From Lentisphaeria bacterium (lineage in GTDB: Bacteria; Verrucomicrobiota; Lentisphaeria; Victivallales; Victivallaceae): 64,000 bases of DNA. Below the pieces are notes generated by a model. It was not told the origin of the DNA, ran no database searches, and saw only the letters and a list, made by a program, of their open reading frames with translations. Numbering within the stretch: the stretch's first letter is position 1; the number at the start of each line of letters is the position of its first letter. The DNA lies in assembly GCA_022009855.1 (NCBI GenBank), contig CP091727.1, positions 992,001-1,056,000 on the forward strand, written 5' to 3'. A program made the position numbers and the translations under genes. This document shows, one piece after another, positions 18,496 to 29,230 of this stretch.

Positions 18496-20898
18496 ATGAA
18501 AAAATTGACGTTTCACCTGCTGTCGAACGCACATCTCGATCCGGTCTGGTTCTGGGACTGGCGCGAAGGGTTGAACGAGGGAATCAAAACCTGCCGCAGC
18601 ATGGCGGCTCTGCTGGAGGAGTTCCCGTTTCTGCGCTTCTCCCGCGGTGAAGCGGTGATCTACCGCCAGATCGAACGATTCGACCCGGAACTGTTCGAAA
18701 AAAATCCGCGCATTCCATCGGGCGGGGCGGTGGGACATCGTCGGCGGGAATCTGGTCCAGCCGGACCAGAATATGCCGGACACCGCCACCCAGGTGCGGC
18801 AGTTCCAGCTGGGGCAGCGCTACTTCCGTGAAACGTTCGGAACGCCTGTCAAGACCGCCTGGGCGGCGGACTGCTTCGGCCACAGCGCCGGAATGCCGGA
18901 AATCTTCCGGCTGGCCGGATTCGAAAATTTCTGCTTTTCCCGCCCGGCGGAGGCGCAGCTCGCCCTGCCCGACGACCTCTTCTACTGGGAGGGTCCCGGA
19001 GGAAGCCGGATCCTCTCCTGCCGCCTGGCGATCGGCTGGTACGGCTGCGGCCGCGACGAAACACTGCGCCGACTGGACACTGCGCTGGAACGTTACGCCG
19101 ACTCCCCCCGCCGGGAGATCGCCCTCGGCATGGGGCTCGGCGACCACGGCGGCGGCACCACCCGGCGGCAGATCCGCGAAACGCTCGCCTGGGCGGAGGC
19201 GCATCCGGAGGTGGAGGTGCGCTTCTCCACATTCACCGACTATTTCAACGCGGCGCGGCAGGAAATCGCGGCGGGATTCGAACCGCCCGCCTTCCGCGGC
19301 GAACTCAACTTCTGCCTGCGCGGCTGTTACAGTTCGGCGACCGGCTTCAAATACCGCTTCCGCCGGGCCGAAGCGACGGTACGTCGCGCGGAACGGAGCG
19401 AATCGGTTATCCGCGCCGCCCTGGGACAGGAGCCGCGGGACTTCCACCGAGAGTGGAACGACATCTGCTTCAACACCTTCCACGACATCCTGCCGGGGAG
19501 CAGCATCGAACGCGCCTACGAGGAGCAGTCCGACTGGATCGGCGGCGCGGCCCCCTCCGCCCGGGCCCGGGAATTCGCGGCGCTGAACGACCTCGCCGCG
19601 ACTGTCGCGGTACGGGTGCCGGAGCCCGCCGACGACATGCCCGAGGCGGTGCCGTTTCTGCTCTTCAATCCGCGGCCCGTCGCCTACCGCGGCCCGGTGG
19701 AGCTCGAAACCAACCTCGACTACCGCCCGCTGCTCGGGGCTCTGCCCGGAGACAAAATCCTCGAAGTTCGCGATGAAAACGGCCTTCCCGTACCGTTCCA
19801 GGAGATCGAGCACGAACACCACTGCTACCCGGAAATCCTCTGGCGGGAGCGGGTGCTCTGCCCGGTGGAACTGCCTCCCTTCGGCTGGAAGGTCATGACC
19901 TTCGGCTACGTCGCCCATCCGGAGTATGCACCGGAACCGGCCGGAACGCCGGCTGCGGCGCTCTCCGAATACGCCATCGGCAACGGAGAGCTCGAAGTGC
20001 GCGCCGTTCCGGGCAGTTACCGGATCGAACTTCTCCGCAACGGCGAACCCTTCGCCGGAGACGGCGGCATCTCGTTCGCCCTCTACCGCGATCCGTGGGG
20101 TTCGTGGGGCGACGGCTCCGAAGAGTTCGACGGCATCCACCTGCAGGAGCTGGTCGAACTCTGGCGCATCACCGAATCGAAAGTGCTCGAAACCGGCCCG
20201 GAACGGGCCGCGCTCTGGGTGCGCTTCTCCGGCGGCCGCTCGCAGATTGAGCTCACGCTGCGTCTGAATCGCGACTCCTCCCGGCTGGAGGGGCGGCGCG
20301 GATCCTCTGGCTCGACCGCGCCGTTCGGTTGAAAATGCGGATGCCGCAGGGCGAACGGGTGGTTTACGACGTCGCCGCCGCGGAGGTCACCCGCGGCGAA
20401 ACCGGGCAGGTACCGGGCGTCCGCTACGCCCGCGTATTCAACGAAACACCCTACTCCTTCGCGGCGGATGCCAGCTACGGGTTCGACAATGAGGACGGCT
20501 TCTTCACACTGACACTGTCGCGCGGCACCCGCTATTCAACCAGCACCATGACGTCGGCGGAAGAATTTCCGGAACACGCGATGGAGCGCGGAGAACTCAA
20601 ATTCCACTTCCTCCTCGCCACCAGCAGCGGAGCAGCACCGGCTCTGGCGGACGAGCTGGAGTTCCCGCCGGTCGCGATTCTCACCTGGCCGCATCCGGGC
20701 AAACGGCCGGGGAGCGGTTCCCTGCTGGAACTTCCCGTCGAGAACGCCGACGACGTCGAACTGGTCACGCTGGAGCAGAGCGCTCCGGGAACTCTCCTCG
20801 CCACCTTGCAGAACCGCACCCTTCACCCGGTGACGGTCTCCGGAGCGGAGAATCTGCCCCCGTGGCAGCTGCATCAATGCACCATCACGCGGAAATAA
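18496..20898 (+). CDS. Glycoside hydrolase family 38 alpha-mannosidase
   Basis: Retaining alpha-mannosidase with a zinc-dependent active site. The start MKKLTFHLLSNAHLDPVWFWDW carries the zinc-binding His and Asp. The nucleophile region is AWAADCFGHSAGMP, where the Asp is catalytic in the family, and LGDHGGG follows. A long beta-rich C-terminal half ends in LPPWQLHQCTITRK. About 800 residues with no signal peptide, so it is cytoplasmic and acts on imported oligosaccharides. Two frame changes occur: one extra C near 18710 before RWDIVGGNLVQPD, and one missing G near 20295 before ARILWLDRAVRL. An AraC regulator follows after 1 bp. Confidence 0.88.
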
Positions 20899-20899
20899 G

Positions 20900-21773
20900 A
20901 TGCGCGAAGAGTTCATTCTGCCGCCGCCGTTTTCCGCCGACGCCCCCTTCCAGCTCCGGCTGGCGGGGGTGAGCTACTGTGACGGCAGCTACCGGATCGA
21001 ACGCGAAACCGCCGATTTCTCCGTGGTCGAATACATCGAACGGGGCACCGGCACGCTGGAGATCGACGGGCGGCGGTTCCACCCCTCCGCCGGGGACCTC
21101 TACTTCGTGCCGGAGGGCAGCCCCCCACCGTTACTGGTCCGATGCGAAAGACCCCTGGGTGAAGCTGTGGATGAACTTCAGCGGCGTGCTCGGCATGGAA
21201 CTGCGCCGCATCTTCCGGGTGGAACAGGTGTTTCTTGTGCGCAACTTCTCCCGTCCGGAACTCTTTCCCGACGCGCTCTCCCAGTTCCGGAAGCATCCGG
21301 AATACATCCACACCCGCACCGGCCCGGAGTTCCTGACCGCAGTCATCGCCGCCATGGCGGTCGACCTCACCGGAGCCCCCGCGCAGAGCTCCATCTCGGA
21401 AGAGGGAGAGACGCTGCGCGCCCGCCTCGACGCGGCGGTGTTCGGCGCGGTCCCTTCGCTGGAGGAACTCGCCGCCGCCGTCTCGAAATCCCGCGCGCAA
21501 ACCATCAGAATCTTCCGGCGCGATTTCGGGGAGACGCCGCTGCACTATCTGCTCAATCGCAAGATGGAGGCGGCGCGGGAACTCCTGGCCAGCACCCGGA
21601 CTCCGATCAAGGAGCTGGCGGCGATGCTCGGATTTTCCGACCAGTACCACTTTGCGGCGCTCTTCCGGCGCAAGAGCGGCCTGCCGCCGGGACGCTACCG
21701 CGCCGTCAGCGCGAATTCCGGTAACGGTAGACCGACTGGAGCAGGCCGCAGGCCGCCAGCCCCATCAGCATGA
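20900..21773 (+). CDS. AraC-family transcriptional regulator
   Basis: About 290 residues. The N-terminal cupin-like sensing domain (VVEYIERGTGTLEIDGRRFHPSAGDLYFVPEG) is followed by a C-terminal double HTH (SLEELAAAVSKSRAQTIRIF ... IKELAAMLGFSDQYHFAALFRRKSG). A C6 run near 21121-21127 should be C5, which gives EGSPHRYWSDAKDPWVK. It directly follows the alpha-mannosidase, so it probably senses a mannose-type sugar and controls that operon. The last 68 bp overlap the convergent rodA gene; the exact end may be affected by another indel. Confidence 0.85.
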
Positions 21774-22903
21774 AGGAGCCTCCATAGCTGACGAAGGGGA
21801 GCGAAAGTCCGGTCACCGGCGCCAGCCCGATGCTCATGCCGATGTTGATGAAGCAGTGGGTGAAGAAGATGCCGGCGATTCCGACCGCCAGATAGCGTCC
21901 GAAGGGATCCACGGTGAGAAACGCGGTGCGGATGATCGAATAGAAAAGCGCCAGGTAGGCCGCGAGCAGCAGCAGGCAGCCGAGAAATCCGACCTCCTCG
22001 GCGATCACAGAAAAGATGAAGTCGTTGTTGGAGACGGTCTGAGGCAGAAATCCGAGCGTGTTCTGCGTCCCCTCGCCGATTCCCTTCCCGGTCAGTCCGC
22101 CGGAACCGACCGCCAGACGCGCCTGGTAGGAGTTGTACCCGGTGTCGGTGCGGTCCAGTTCGGGATTGAGAAAAACCCGGATCCGGTCGCGCTGGTACTC
22201 CTTGAGCATCGGCCGGAACTGCATCGCCTCGTTGAGCACCACCGCCCCGCCGAGAATGCTGATCGCGACCCCCGCCAGCAGAATGTAGCGCCATTTCAGC
22301 CCGGCGGTGAAAAGAATCGCCAGATAGATCGGCAACAGAATGAGCGCGCTGCCGAGGTCCGGTTCGCGCACGATCAACACGAAGGGCAGCGCCACCGTGC
22401 CGGCGCCGAGCAGCAGACAGGGCAGACGGTTCACCTTGAACATCGGGCTGGCAAACATCGCCGAAAGCACCATCACCAGCGCGAGCTTGCAGAATTCGGA
22501 GGGCTGCAGCCGCATGCCGAGCGGAGCAATCGAGAGCCAGCGGGTGGCCCCGTAGACCTTCACGCCGATGAAGAACACCAGCACCAGCAGAACAATCGTG
22601 ACAAGGTAAAACAGGACCGCCAGAATCCGATACTGGATTTTCCGATAATCGATCAGCGAGCAGAAGAGCCAGAGAATGCCGCCGGCACCGATCCAGCGGA
22701 GCTGCCGGAAAAAGAACGATGCGGCATGATCCCCCCCCGATCTGAGCCCCGGTCGAATAGATGAAGAGCAACCCGGTGCCGATGAGGCAAAGCAGCGCGC
22801 CGATCTGGATGAAATCGATTCCCGACGCAAAATCCGCCAGCCGCGGCCGGAATCCGCTCCGGCTGCGGCCGGAATCGAAGTAGTTGCCAAGTTCCGGTTT
22901 CAC
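21706..22903 (-). CDS. rodA: Rod shape-determining protein RodA (SEDS glycosyltransferase)
   Basis: Polymerises peptidoglycan for cell elongation together with PBP2. About 399 residues and ten membrane helices. It starts MKPELGNYFDSGR at 22903. Signatures include WLSIAPLGMRLQPSEFCKLA, AVGSGGLTGKGIGEGTQ, FLPQTVSNNDFIFSVIAEEVGF and the end motif GLSLPFVSYGGSFMLMGLA. The GTQxxLxFLP pattern favours RodA over FtsW. A G8 run (minus strand, near 22731-22738) should be G7; the extra base splits off the first 60 codons. It lies 75 bp after purA on the same strand. Confidence 0.92.
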
Positions 22904-22978
22904 TCCTCGCCTTCTCCCAAAAAAACGGCCGGAACCGGAACATTCCGGTTTCGGCCGACAGATTCACCCGTTTGACGT

Positions 22979-24248
22979 TCAGATCGTGAAGGTCTGGTCG
23001 CGGCGGGGGCCGACCGACACCACCGCGATGGAGGAGTCCACCAGTTCCGCCATGCGCTTGAGGTAGTTGCGGGCGTTTTCCGGCAGGTCGTTCCAGCAGG
23101 TTGCGCCGGAGGTTTCGCACTGCCAGCCGGGCAGCCACTCGAGCACCGGTTTGACCGCCTGCAGTTCGGCGATCGAGGCGGGGAACTCCTTCGTGATCCG
23201 ACCGTCGATCTCGTAGGCGACGCAGACGGCGATCTTTTCGAAGCCGTCGAGCACGTCGAGCTTGGTGACGGCAAGCTTGTTGACGCCGTCAACCATGCAG
23301 GCGTAGTGCGCGGCAACCGCGTCAAACCAGCCGCAGCGGCGCGGCCGCCCGGTGGTCGCGCCGAACTCCCGCCCGACCTGACGGAGCTGCTCGCCCGCCT
23401 CATCGAAGAGTTCAGTCGGGAACGGCCCCTCGCCGACCCGGGTGGTGTAGGCCTTGATGACCCCCCAGCAGTCGCGGACATGCTGCGGCGCGATTCCCGC
23501 ACCGGTGCAGGCGCCGCCGGAGGTGGTGTTGCTGCTGGTCACGAAGGGGTAGGTGCCATGGTCGATGTCGAGCAGAGCGCCCTGCGCTCCTTCACAGAGC
23601 ACCTTCTTGCCCGCCTTGAGCGCGGCGTTGATCGAATAGACCGTATCGCAGACGCGGGGGGGCGAGGTAGGCGGCCGCCTCCCTGACGCGCTGCCATTCG
23701 GCATCGATGTCGAGCTGCGCAATCCCGTGCTCGGAGAAAAGTTTGTTGTACTTCGCCGCCTCGGCGCGGAACTGCGGTTCCAGCCGCTCGGGAGCGGTGA
23801 GATCGATCGCGCGGATGCCGCAGCGGTGCATCTTGTCGGCATAGGCCGGACCGATGCCGCGCTTGGTCGTGCCGATCTTCTTCGAACCGGCGCCGGTTTC
23901 GTTGAGCACATCAGCCCGCTTGTGATATTCGAAGATCAGCTGGGCGCGGTTGCTCAGCTCGATCGCGGAGACGTCGAATCCCTTTTCGGCGATGCCCTTC
24001 ATCTCCTCGGTCAGCGCGACCGGATCAACCACCAGCCCGTTGCCGATGACGCAGCGGACCCCCTTGCGGAAGATGCCGGAGGGAACGAGGTGGAGCACGT
24101 AGCGCTCACTGCCGATTTCAACGGTGTGTCCGGCGTTGTTGCCGCCCTGGAAGCGAACCACCATATCGACGTCACGGGTGAGCACGTCGATGAGCTTTCC
24201 CTTGCCTTCGTCACCCCACTGGGTCCCGACCAGAATATCAACCGGCAT
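22979..24248 (-). CDS. purA: Adenylosuccinate synthetase
   Basis: Makes adenylosuccinate from IMP, aspartate and GTP. It starts MPVDILVGTQWGDEGKGKLID at 24248 after caggagag. NNAGHT, GTTKRGIGPAYADK, EGAQGALLDIDHGTYPFVTSS and TTGRPRRCGWFD follow in the expected order, and the protein ends SVGPRRDQTFTI. A C7 run (minus strand, near 23657-23663) has one base too many and breaks AAAYLAPRVCDTVYS. About 423 residues, normal for the family. Confidence 0.95.
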
Positions 24249-24424
24249 ATCTTCTCTCCTGTTTGAAAATGAGGATTTTTTATTCTTCATCAACACAAAT
24301 AAAACAAGTGATTAACATAACCCGTTTCGTCAAAATTGCAATCCGTTTTGATGGAAAAAACGGCAGAGGGAAGTTTTTTCCGGAGTTTTTTTTCAAGATT
24401 GGGCAAGATTCCCGTTCCGGCGAT

Positions 24425-24453
24425 TTGCAACCGGAGCAATTCTGCTGTATTTT
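24425..24453 (+). promoter_or_regulatory. Promoter of proA
   Basis: TTGCAA (24425-24430), a 17-bp spacer and TATTTT (24448-24453) lie in the 256-bp divergent gap between purA and proA. Spacing is optimal for a sigma70-type promoter. Confidence 0.55.
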
Positions 24454-24504
24454 AAAGGGAATATATTTGGACAGGCAATTCGTGGATTTTCCGGAGGAAA
24501 CGCG

Positions 24505-25782
24505 GTGAGTGAGAGTGTGACACCCGATGTGATGAAAAAGACGCTGGAGTCGATGGGCGCGAAGGCGAAAACCGCCTCCCGTGCACTGGCCACCCTGTCA
24601 GGCGAAGCGAAAAACCGCTGTCTGGAACAGATGGCGCGCGAAATCGAAGCGGCCCGACCGGAAATTCGAGCGGCCAACGCGGCCGACCTCGAAGCCGCCC
24701 GCGCCAAGGGAATCGCTCCGGCGATGATCGACCGGCTCACCCTCACGGAAGCGCGCATTCAGGGGATGGCCGACGGGCTGCGGACCGTCGCCGCCCAGCA
24801 CGATCCGGTCGGCAGAATCCTGTCGAAGAACGTCCGCCCGAACGGGCTTGAAATCACCAAGATCACCGTTCCGATCGGCGTGATCGGCATCATCTATGAA
24901 TCGCGCCCCAACGTGACCGTCGACGCCGCCGGCATCTGTCTCAAGGCCGGCAACGCGGTCATCCTGCGCGGCGGCAGCGAAGCGTTCCACTCGAACCTCT
25001 GCCTCGCCGGACTGCTCAACCGCGCGGCGGTGGCGTGCGGTCTGCCGGACGGAGTCGTCCAGCTGGTCCCGTGGACCGATCACGCAGCGGTCAATCTGCT
25101 GCTCAAAATGGACCGCTATCTCGATCTGGTAATTCCGCGCGGCGGCGAGCGGCTGATCCGGCTGGTCTGCGCCGAAGCGACCATGCCGGTGCTCAAGCAC
25201 TACAAGGGGGTCTGCCACCTCTTCGTCGACCGCGAATGCGACATCGATCAGGCGGTGAAGATCATCGTCAACGCAAAATGTCAGCGCCCCGGCGTCTGCA
25301 ATGCGCTGGAGACGCTGCTGATTCACCGCGACATCGCGCCGCGGTTCGTGCCGCCCTTCCTCGCTGCGATGCGGGAGAACGGCGTGGAACTGCGCGGCGA
25401 CGCGGAATTCCGCAAACTCGCGCCGGAGGCGGTTCCTGCCACCGAGGAGGATTACTTCGCCGAATATCTCGCGCTCATCCTCGCGGTGAAAACCGTCGGT
25501 TCTGTGGAGGAGGCGGTGGAGCATATCAACCATTACGGATCGGGGCACAGCGATGGAATTCTGAGCTCGATTCCGGAGGATATCGACTACTTTTTCGCCA
25601 ACGTCGACTCTTCAACGCTTTACGCCAACGCGTCGACCAGGTTCACCGACGGCGGAGAATTCGGCATGGGAGCGGAAATCGGCATCAGTACCGACAAGCT
25701 TCACGCCCGCGGCCCGATGGGAGCGGATGAACTGACCAGTTACAAGTATCTCGTTCGCGGCAACGGGCAGATCCGGTCGTGA
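24505..25782 (+). CDS. proA: Gamma-glutamyl phosphate reductase
   Basis: NADPH-dependent second step of proline synthesis. 425 residues in one intact frame, starting GTG 24505 (MSESVTPDVMKKTLESMG). Aldehyde-dehydrogenase fold with PIGVIGIIYESRPNVTVDAAG, CLKAGNAVILRGGSEA and the catalytic cysteine in QRPGVCNALETLL. The proA-specific GPMGADELTSYKYLVRGNGQIR is at the end. No proB is adjacent. The next gene, a V-ATPase subunit, starts 22 bp later on the same strand. Confidence 0.95.
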   Translation: MSESVTPDVMKKTLESMGAKAKTASRALATLSGEAKNRCLEQMAREIEAARPEIRAANAADLEAARAKGIAPAMIDRLTLTEARIQGMADGLRTVAAQHDPVGRILSKNVRPNGLEITKITVPIGVIGIIYESRPNVTVDAAGICLKAGNAVILRGGSEAFHSNLCLAGLLNRAAVACGLPDGVVQLVPWTDHAAVNLLLKMDRYLDLVIPRGGERLIRLVCAEATMPVLKHYKGVCHLFVDRECDIDQAVKIIVNAKCQRPGVCNALETLLIHRDIAPRFVPPFLAAMRENGVELRGDAEFRKLAPEAVPATEEDYFAEYLALILAVKTVGSVEEAVEHINHYGSGHSDGILSSIPEDIDYFFANVDSSTLYANASTRFTDGGEFGMGAEIGISTDKLHARGPMGADELTSYKYLVRGNGQIRS

Positions 25783-25804
25783 AATCAGCGGGAGATGAGA
25801 TAAG

Positions 25805-27596
25805 ATGATTGTACCGATGAAGAAAGTCACGCTGCTGGCGCTGGGCACCGAACAGGACGAAGCGCTCACCGCACTGCGCGGACTCGGCGTGATGCAGGTC
25901 GAAACGATCCGCAGCACCGCCTCGGAAAACGCTCAGCAGCTCGCGGAAGAGCTTTCCGAAGCGACCCGGGTCACGGGGGAGCTGGAGAAACTGCTTCGTG
26001 AAAACGGCGGAGCGACACCGCAGGGGAAACCCCGTTCCGGCGCGGAGGCGCTGGAGGAGGCTGCCGACCTCCTCGGCAAGCGGGACCGGTTTGCGGGAGA
26101 ACTGGAAAACATCCGCCAGCGCCAGAAAGCGCTCGCGGTATGGGGAGAGTTCAATCGCGATACGCTGACTGCGCTCGAAGAGAAAGGGATTCACGTGCAC
26201 CTCTGCTGCGGCAATGAGAAGCAGTACGAGGCGGCGACGGCCCTGGATGAGGTGGAGTGCCGGTCGATCAGCGAGGATTCCGGGCGGATTTTTTTCGTGG
26301 CGACGACGCTGCGGGATCTGGAGCCGGACATTCTGCCGGAAATCCGGCTGGGCGCGGAGGACAACCCACCGGAACTGCGGCGCCGCGCCGGGGGAACTCG
26401 AACTCAAGCTCCAGGCGGTCGGCGAGGAATTGAATGCCCTGCTCGCATCGCTGCCCGCGGCGCAGCGGCGGGTGCAGACGCTGGAGTCGGAGCTGGAGTA
26501 TGCCCGGGTACACGACTCCCTGGCGGAACACGGCGCGGTAGTGTCGCTTTCCGGATTCGTTCCGGAGCCGGAGATTGAGAAACTTCGCGCAGCGGCGCGC
26601 GAACACGGCTGGGGACTGCTGATCACCGATCCGGCGCCGGGGGGATGCGGTTCCGACACTGCTCCGGGAATCGAAATTCAGCCGGGTGATCTCGCCGCTC
26701 TTCCAGTTTCTCGGCATTTCTCCGGGATATGACGAGATCGACGTTTCCGGCGGCGTGCTGGTGTTCTTCACCATCTTCTACGCGATGATCATCGGCGACG
26801 CGGGGTACGGATTGGTTTTTCTGCTGGGGACTTTGCTGGCGAAGTGGAAATTCCGCAACAATCGGGCGGCGGCGCTGCCGCTGCGCTTGATGACGGTGCT
26901 GAGCATCGCCGCAATTGTCTGGGGGCGTGCTGACCAACAACTACTTCGGCACGGCGCCGCTGCCGCAGCTCAGCCTGCGGTTCTTCACCCAGCCCGACGT
27001 CAAGGATGCCAACGTGCAGGCGTTCTGCTTTGCGCTGGCGGTGGCTCAGCTTTCGCTCGGGCGGATCTGGCGGGCGATTCACGACGGAAATCTGCGAAGT
27101 GTCGGCCGCAACCTCGGCTGGATGCTGATTCTGTGGGGGAATTTCTTCCTGACGCTCCGGCTGATCGTCTGGCCGGGAGAGTTTCCGACCTACATGTACT
27201 GGCTTTACGGGGGCCGGTCTGGTGCTGGTGATCTGCTGCGACATCAACTGGAAGAACGTTGCGGACATCTTCCAATTCCCCTTCAACATCATCGGCAGTT
27301 TTGTGGACGTGCTCTCCTACATCCGGCTTTTCGCGGTCGGCATGGCGGGGTATTACATCGCAGCAAGCTTCAACGGCATGGGTGTCAGCATCTGGAAGGC
27401 GTCGCCCTACTTCCTGCTCTTCGGCGTTCTGGTGATTCTCTTCGGTCACCTGCTGAATCTCGGACTCTGCGCGTTAAGCGTACTGGTTCACGGCGTCCGG
27501 CTCAACACGCTGGAATTCTCCAACCATGTCGGCTTGAGCTGGAGCGGATCGAACTTCAAACCGTTTACAAATCACAAAAAATCGGAGGAAAACTGA
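25805..27596 (+). CDS. V-type ATP synthase subunit I
   Basis: Membrane stator subunit a/I that forms the ion half-channels against the K ring. It starts MIVPMKKVTLLALGTEQDEAL, has a long cytoplasmic coiled-coil half, then hydrophobic segments such as FFTIFYAMIIGDAGYGLVFLL (the GDxGYG signature) and SYIRLFAVGMAGYYIAASFN. About 597 residues. The frame breaks four times, each at a G run: near 26394, 26640, 26922 and 27208. The pattern points to sequencing error. The K subunit follows after 3 bp. The catalytic A/B subunits are not in this window. Confidence 0.9.
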
Positions 27597-27599
27597 GCA

Positions 27600-28055
27600 A
27601 TGGAAATTGAAATGATGAAAGCGCTGGCGCTTGCCGGCGGATACGCGGCGGTCGGTCTGGCCGGAGTCGGCTCTTCCCTCGGAACCGGAATCGGCGGCAG
27701 TGCCGCGGTTGGCGCCTGGAAAAAGTGCTATCAGCAGGACAAGCCGGCGCCGTTCCTTCTGGTCGCTCTGGCCGGTGCGCCGCTGTCGCAGACGATCTAC
27801 GGCATGATCATGATGATCATTCTGAAGGGGAGAGCGCTGGAAACCCCGCAGTACTGGCCGCTCTACCTCGGCATCGGCCTCTTCGGCGGCCTGGCGCTGG
27901 GCGTCTCCGCCTGGTATCAGGGCAAGGCGGCGGCGGGCGGCTGCAACGCCTTCGGAGAAACCAATCAGGGATTCGCGAACTACCTGATGGTGCTCGGCAT
28001 CATCGAGACCTGCGCGATCTTCGCCCTGGTCTTCTCGCTTCTGGCGATGCCGTAA
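27600..28055 (+). CDS. V-type ATP synthase subunit K (proteolipid)
   Basis: A 151-residue rotor-ring subunit with four membrane helices in two hairpins. The ion-binding glutamate is in the last helix (YLMVLGIIETCAIFALVFSLL). The first hairpin has Gln at the matching place (GAPLSQTIYGMIMM), so only one ion site per subunit, as in Enterococcus NtpK. The frame is intact with RBS ggaggaaaa. A terminator follows. Confidence 0.93.
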   Translation: MEIEMMKALALAGGYAAVGLAGVGSSLGTGIGGSAAVGAWKKCYQQDKPAPFLLVALAGAPLSQTIYGMIMMIILKGRALETPQYWPLYLGIGLFGGLALGVSAWYQGKAAAGGCNAFGETNQGFANYLMVLGIIETCAIFALVFSLLAMP

Positions 28056-28082
28056 GCGGCAGGTTCCGTTCAGAAAATTAAA

Positions 28083-28131
28083 CGGGGCTGTTGCAAACCC
28101 TCTCCCGGGATGCGACAGCCTCGTTTTTTTT
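28083..28131 (+). terminator. Rho-independent terminator after subunit K
   Basis: CGGGGCTGTTGCA (28083-28095) pairs with TGCGACAGCCTCG (28111-28123) over 13 bp with two G-U pairs, and T8 follows. Confidence 0.9.
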
Positions 28132-28220
28132 GAATTGCGGTGGACGAAACTTGAAAAGTTCATCCGACACTCCGGCGGCCGCATGCCGGGAACGGCAATG
28201 CTCCGGCCCGCCGGATCGTG

Positions 28221-29054
28221 TCATCCGGAGAATCTGTGCCGATACTGAAGCGGCGTCACTCCCGTTGCGCGGCGAAAAACCGCGCAAAACCACGCACAGT
28301 CACAATAATGAAGTTCATCGGCGATGTCGGCGATCGGCATGGCCGTCTTTGTCAGCAGGCGTTTTGCTTCTTCCATCCGCAGATGCGTAACATATTGATT
28401 CGGCGGCGGGAGGCCACTCTGCTGCCACTGGCGCTGAAACGATCGATAAGAGAGGCCGTTCTGGCGCGCCAGCATTCTCCAATCCGGCGGCTTTTTGAAA
28501 TTCTGTTGAAGATAGGATATGATTCTGAGAATCTGCCTGAATCTGTACGGCTGGGGATTCGTTTTCTGCTGGTATGCCAAAAGAGACTCGTGAACGAGCC
28601 GCCAGCAGAGCATATCGATCCGATCAATGACGCCGAACTCCTCAAGATGAAAAACTTCCGTTTGAATGGACCGAAAAATTTCGAACGTCTCCCAGTGCTG
28701 CGGAAATTCACTGAAAATGAACTCGTCGAACGTTCCCATGTTCATGACATTATCCGATATCGCCGGGGAATAAGCAAAAAAGAAACTGGAGTGAACAGCT
28801 CCTCCGGAGTCTTCATGAATCTCTCCAGGCTTCTTCAGAAGAATATGCGGATAGGCCGCATAATACTTCTTCCCGTTGACCAGCAAGTGGTTTCCAGCTG
28901 CGTTTCCGGTGAGGCGAAGTGCGAATCCGAGCTGATCGAGAATCTGTTTCCGCGGCTGGACCTCATCTTCATAATAGGTCACGACGGAAACAGGCGGCAC
29001 GAGATGAAGCATGCGCTTCAAATCTTCCATATGAACTTGAAAAACGATACCCAT
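28221..29054 (-). CDS. AraC-family transcriptional regulator
   Basis: 277 residues in one frame. The N-terminal ligand domain is followed by the double HTH: DWRMLARQNGLSYRSFQRQW and MPIADIADELHYCDCAWFCAVFRRATGVTPLQYRHRFSG. It lies divergently from the large glycoside hydrolase at 29231, so that enzyme is its likely target. The 176-bp divergent region is AT-rich. Confidence 0.85.
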   Translation of the reverse strand: MGIVFQVHMEDLKRMLHLVPPVSVVTYYEDEVQPRKQILDQLGFALRLTGNAAGNHLLVNGKKYYAAYPHILLKKPGEIHEDSGGAVHSSFFFAYSPAISDNVMNMGTFDEFIFSEFPQHWETFEIFRSIQTEVFHLEEFGVIDRIDMLCWRLVHESLLAYQQKTNPQPYRFRQILRIISYLQQNFKKPPDWRMLARQNGLSYRSFQRQWQQSGLPPPNQYVTHLRMEEAKRLLTKTAMPIADIADELHYCDCAWFCAVFRRATGVTPLQYRHRFSG

Positions 29055-29230
29055 AGTATTTATAACAGTATCATCTTCTTCTGAAAAAGCAAGTTTTTTT
29101 CAGAAAAAAAGAAGATTGAATCTGGCGTAAATACAATATTTTTGGATAAGATCGTCTCTGTTCAAATCTCTATCACCATGCTATATTACGATTGTCGCGG
29201 GAATCCTGAACCAATGGAGGAACAACGATT

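Noticed and set aside
21652..22764. 370-codon plus-strand open frame opposite rodA
   Set aside because: Antisense shadow of rodA, His/Gln/Arg-rich, with no start signals.
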